This document shows positions 12,233 to 13,020 of a stretch of DNA of 13,020 nt, piece by piece. A model generated the notes under the pieces. The model saw nothing but the letters and a program-made list of their open reading frames with translations. It did no database searches and was not told the origin of the DNA. The position numbers and the translations under genes were made by a program. Location of the stretch: NCBI GenBank assembly GCA_903970355.1, contig CAJCIF010000163.1, forward strand, positions 1 through 13,020, in the 5' to 3' direction. Each line of letters starts with the position of its first letter. Within the stretch, counting starts at the first letter, position 1. The stretch comes from Actinomycetota bacterium (GTDB lineage: Bacteria > Cyanobacteriota > Vampirovibrionia > Obscuribacterales > Obscuribacteraceae).

Positions 12233-13020
12233 AAACTTCTAGCTCTTCTTCTTCATCCTGGGGAAGTGGCTCGCCGGTTGGTTTCTCCAATACAACAACT
12301 ACGGTTCGGGCTGTTACTTCGTAAGACTTCTTTGTCACCATTGGCGCATCGGCAATATCGTAAATGTCGTTTGGTGATTCGCAGGAAGTGTCTATCAGCA
12401 CATGCCAGCGATGGCCCATTTCATTTGGCGGCAAATCAAATTTCAAAGGCTCCCAAAAGGAGCTGAGCATAAAGTGCATGCGCTCACGCCCGCGAGGATG
12501 CTGCAATGTAAAAGCTAGAGTGTGGGATTTTTCGCCCCAGTCGGGTTGATTCAATTTTGTGCCATGCCAAAATACCGTTGCATCACCATTATTTGATGCA
12601 ACTGAAATTACGGTGTGCGTGCTAAACAATGCAAGCGATTCAGAATAGCGCACCACCTTTTGGACAAACCGAAGCAGATCTTTATGTTCATCAACAAGTG
12701 TCCAGTCAAACCAACTGAGCTCACTGTCATGTCCATACGCGTTGTTGTTGCCGTGTTGCGTTCTGCGCACTTCATCACCCATTGTCAGCATGGGTGTGCC
12801 TTGAGAAAGCATCAATATAGTAATTAGATTCTTGATCTGCCGTAAACGCAATTTTTCTACTGCAGCATCAGCAGTAGGTCCTTCCATGCCACAGTTCCAG
12901 CTTATGTTTTCGTTTGCACCATCTCGTGAATCTTCGAGATTTGCTTCATTGTGTTTTTGATTGTATGAGACCAAATCATTGAGCGTGAATCCGTCATGGC
13001 ATGTTACGAAGTTGATGCTC
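12210..13020 (-). CDS. glgX: Glycogen debranching enzyme GlgX, C-terminal part (5' end outside window)
   Basis: The minus-strand frame is open at the window edge, so the N-terminal two thirds (about 430 residues of about 700) are missing. The visible 269 residues begin SINFVTCHDGFTLNDLVSYN; the HD pair in this GH13 block (codons at 12993-12998) carries the transition-state-stabilising Asp. KHNEAN, then SWNCG, then PMLTMGDEVRRTQHGNNNAY and LSWFDW follow, near-verbatim isoamylase/GlgX signatures. After these comes the beta-sandwich C-terminal domain (WHVLIDT, YEVTARTVVVVLEKP) and an acidic tail. The enzyme cuts alpha-1,6 branches of glycogen limit dextrins in the cytoplasm. The TPR gene begins inside its last codons or 35 bases later. 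Confidence 0.95.
   Translation of the reverse strand, partial: SINFVTCHDGFTLNDLVSYNQKHNEANLEDSRDGANENISWNCGMEGPTADAAVEKLRLRQIKNLITILMLSQGTPMLTMGDEVRRTQHGNNNAYGHDSELSWFDWTLVDEHKDLLRFVQKVVRYSESLALFSTHTVISVASNNGDATVFWHGTKLNQPDWGEKSHTLAFTLQHPRGRERMHFMLSSFWEPLKFDLPPNEMGHRWHVLIDTSCESPNDIYDIADAPMVTKKSYEVTARTVVVVLEKPTGEPLPQDEEEELEVYDAKWFL

Noticed and set aside
1..13020. CRISPR array, insertion sequence ends, toxin-antitoxin or phage defence genes
   Set aside because: No spaced direct repeats, transposase, nuclease or paired small toxin motifs were seen on either strand.

Overview
The window is 13 kb of bacterial DNA of moderate GC, densely packed and mostly read from the minus strand. No rRNA, tRNA, CRISPR array, insertion sequence or phage gene was seen. 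A free-living or symbiotic lineage close to Candidatus Melainabacteria / Obscuribacterales is my best guess. It rests on the mix of RHS-like and Asp/His-rich lineage-type small proteins next to GlgX, CsaA and a type III PKS operon. This is inference; no marker gene in the window proves it.

Left end (1-1027, plus strand): the tail of a proline-rich/basic protein, then a two-gene unit of a small low-molecular-weight-type tyrosine phosphatase homologue and a one-domain cupin, 20 bases apart.

Housekeeping run (1035-5890, minus strand), read from right to left: a putative Ser/Gly/Arg-rich lipoprotein, a 311-residue protein with a winged-helix-like stretch, a thioredoxin-like [2Fe-2S] ferredoxin with a GTG start, a protein with a degenerate GGDEF domain, the tRNA-binding-domain protein CsaA, a saccharopine/lysine-6-dehydrogenase-type oxidoreductase, and a small unknown acidic protein. 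Gaps range from 2 to 96 bases, so several of these are probably co-transcribed.

Biosynthetic operon (6067-9015, plus strand): SAM-dependent methyltransferase, FAD-dependent oxidoreductase of the geranylgeranyl-reductase-like group, and type III polyketide synthase with an intact Cys-His-Asn triad. The genes overlap by 8 and 4 bases, so they are almost certainly one translationally coupled unit. A divergent control region (5891-6066) separates it from the lipoprotein gene and holds two extended -10 candidates and two perfect short inverted repeats. The product is probably a small O- or C-methylated, flavin-oxidised phenolic lipid, pyrone or quinone-like molecule. This is the most interesting system in the window.

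Right part (9004-11392, minus strand): four genes I cannot assign to a known function. One is an RHS/YD-like protein with two related units, whose 3' end overlaps the PKS gene by 12 bases tail to tail. The other three are small unknown proteins, two of which end in a similar helical hairpin plus beta-strand layout. A 42-base segment of one of these genes recurs at 31/42 identity in the gap downstream of the TPR gene, which suggests local duplication and decay.

Right end (11570-13020, minus strand): a secreted TPR protein, preceded by the C-terminal part of the glycogen debranching enzyme GlgX, which runs off the window. No stretch of more than 300 bases lacks a gene.
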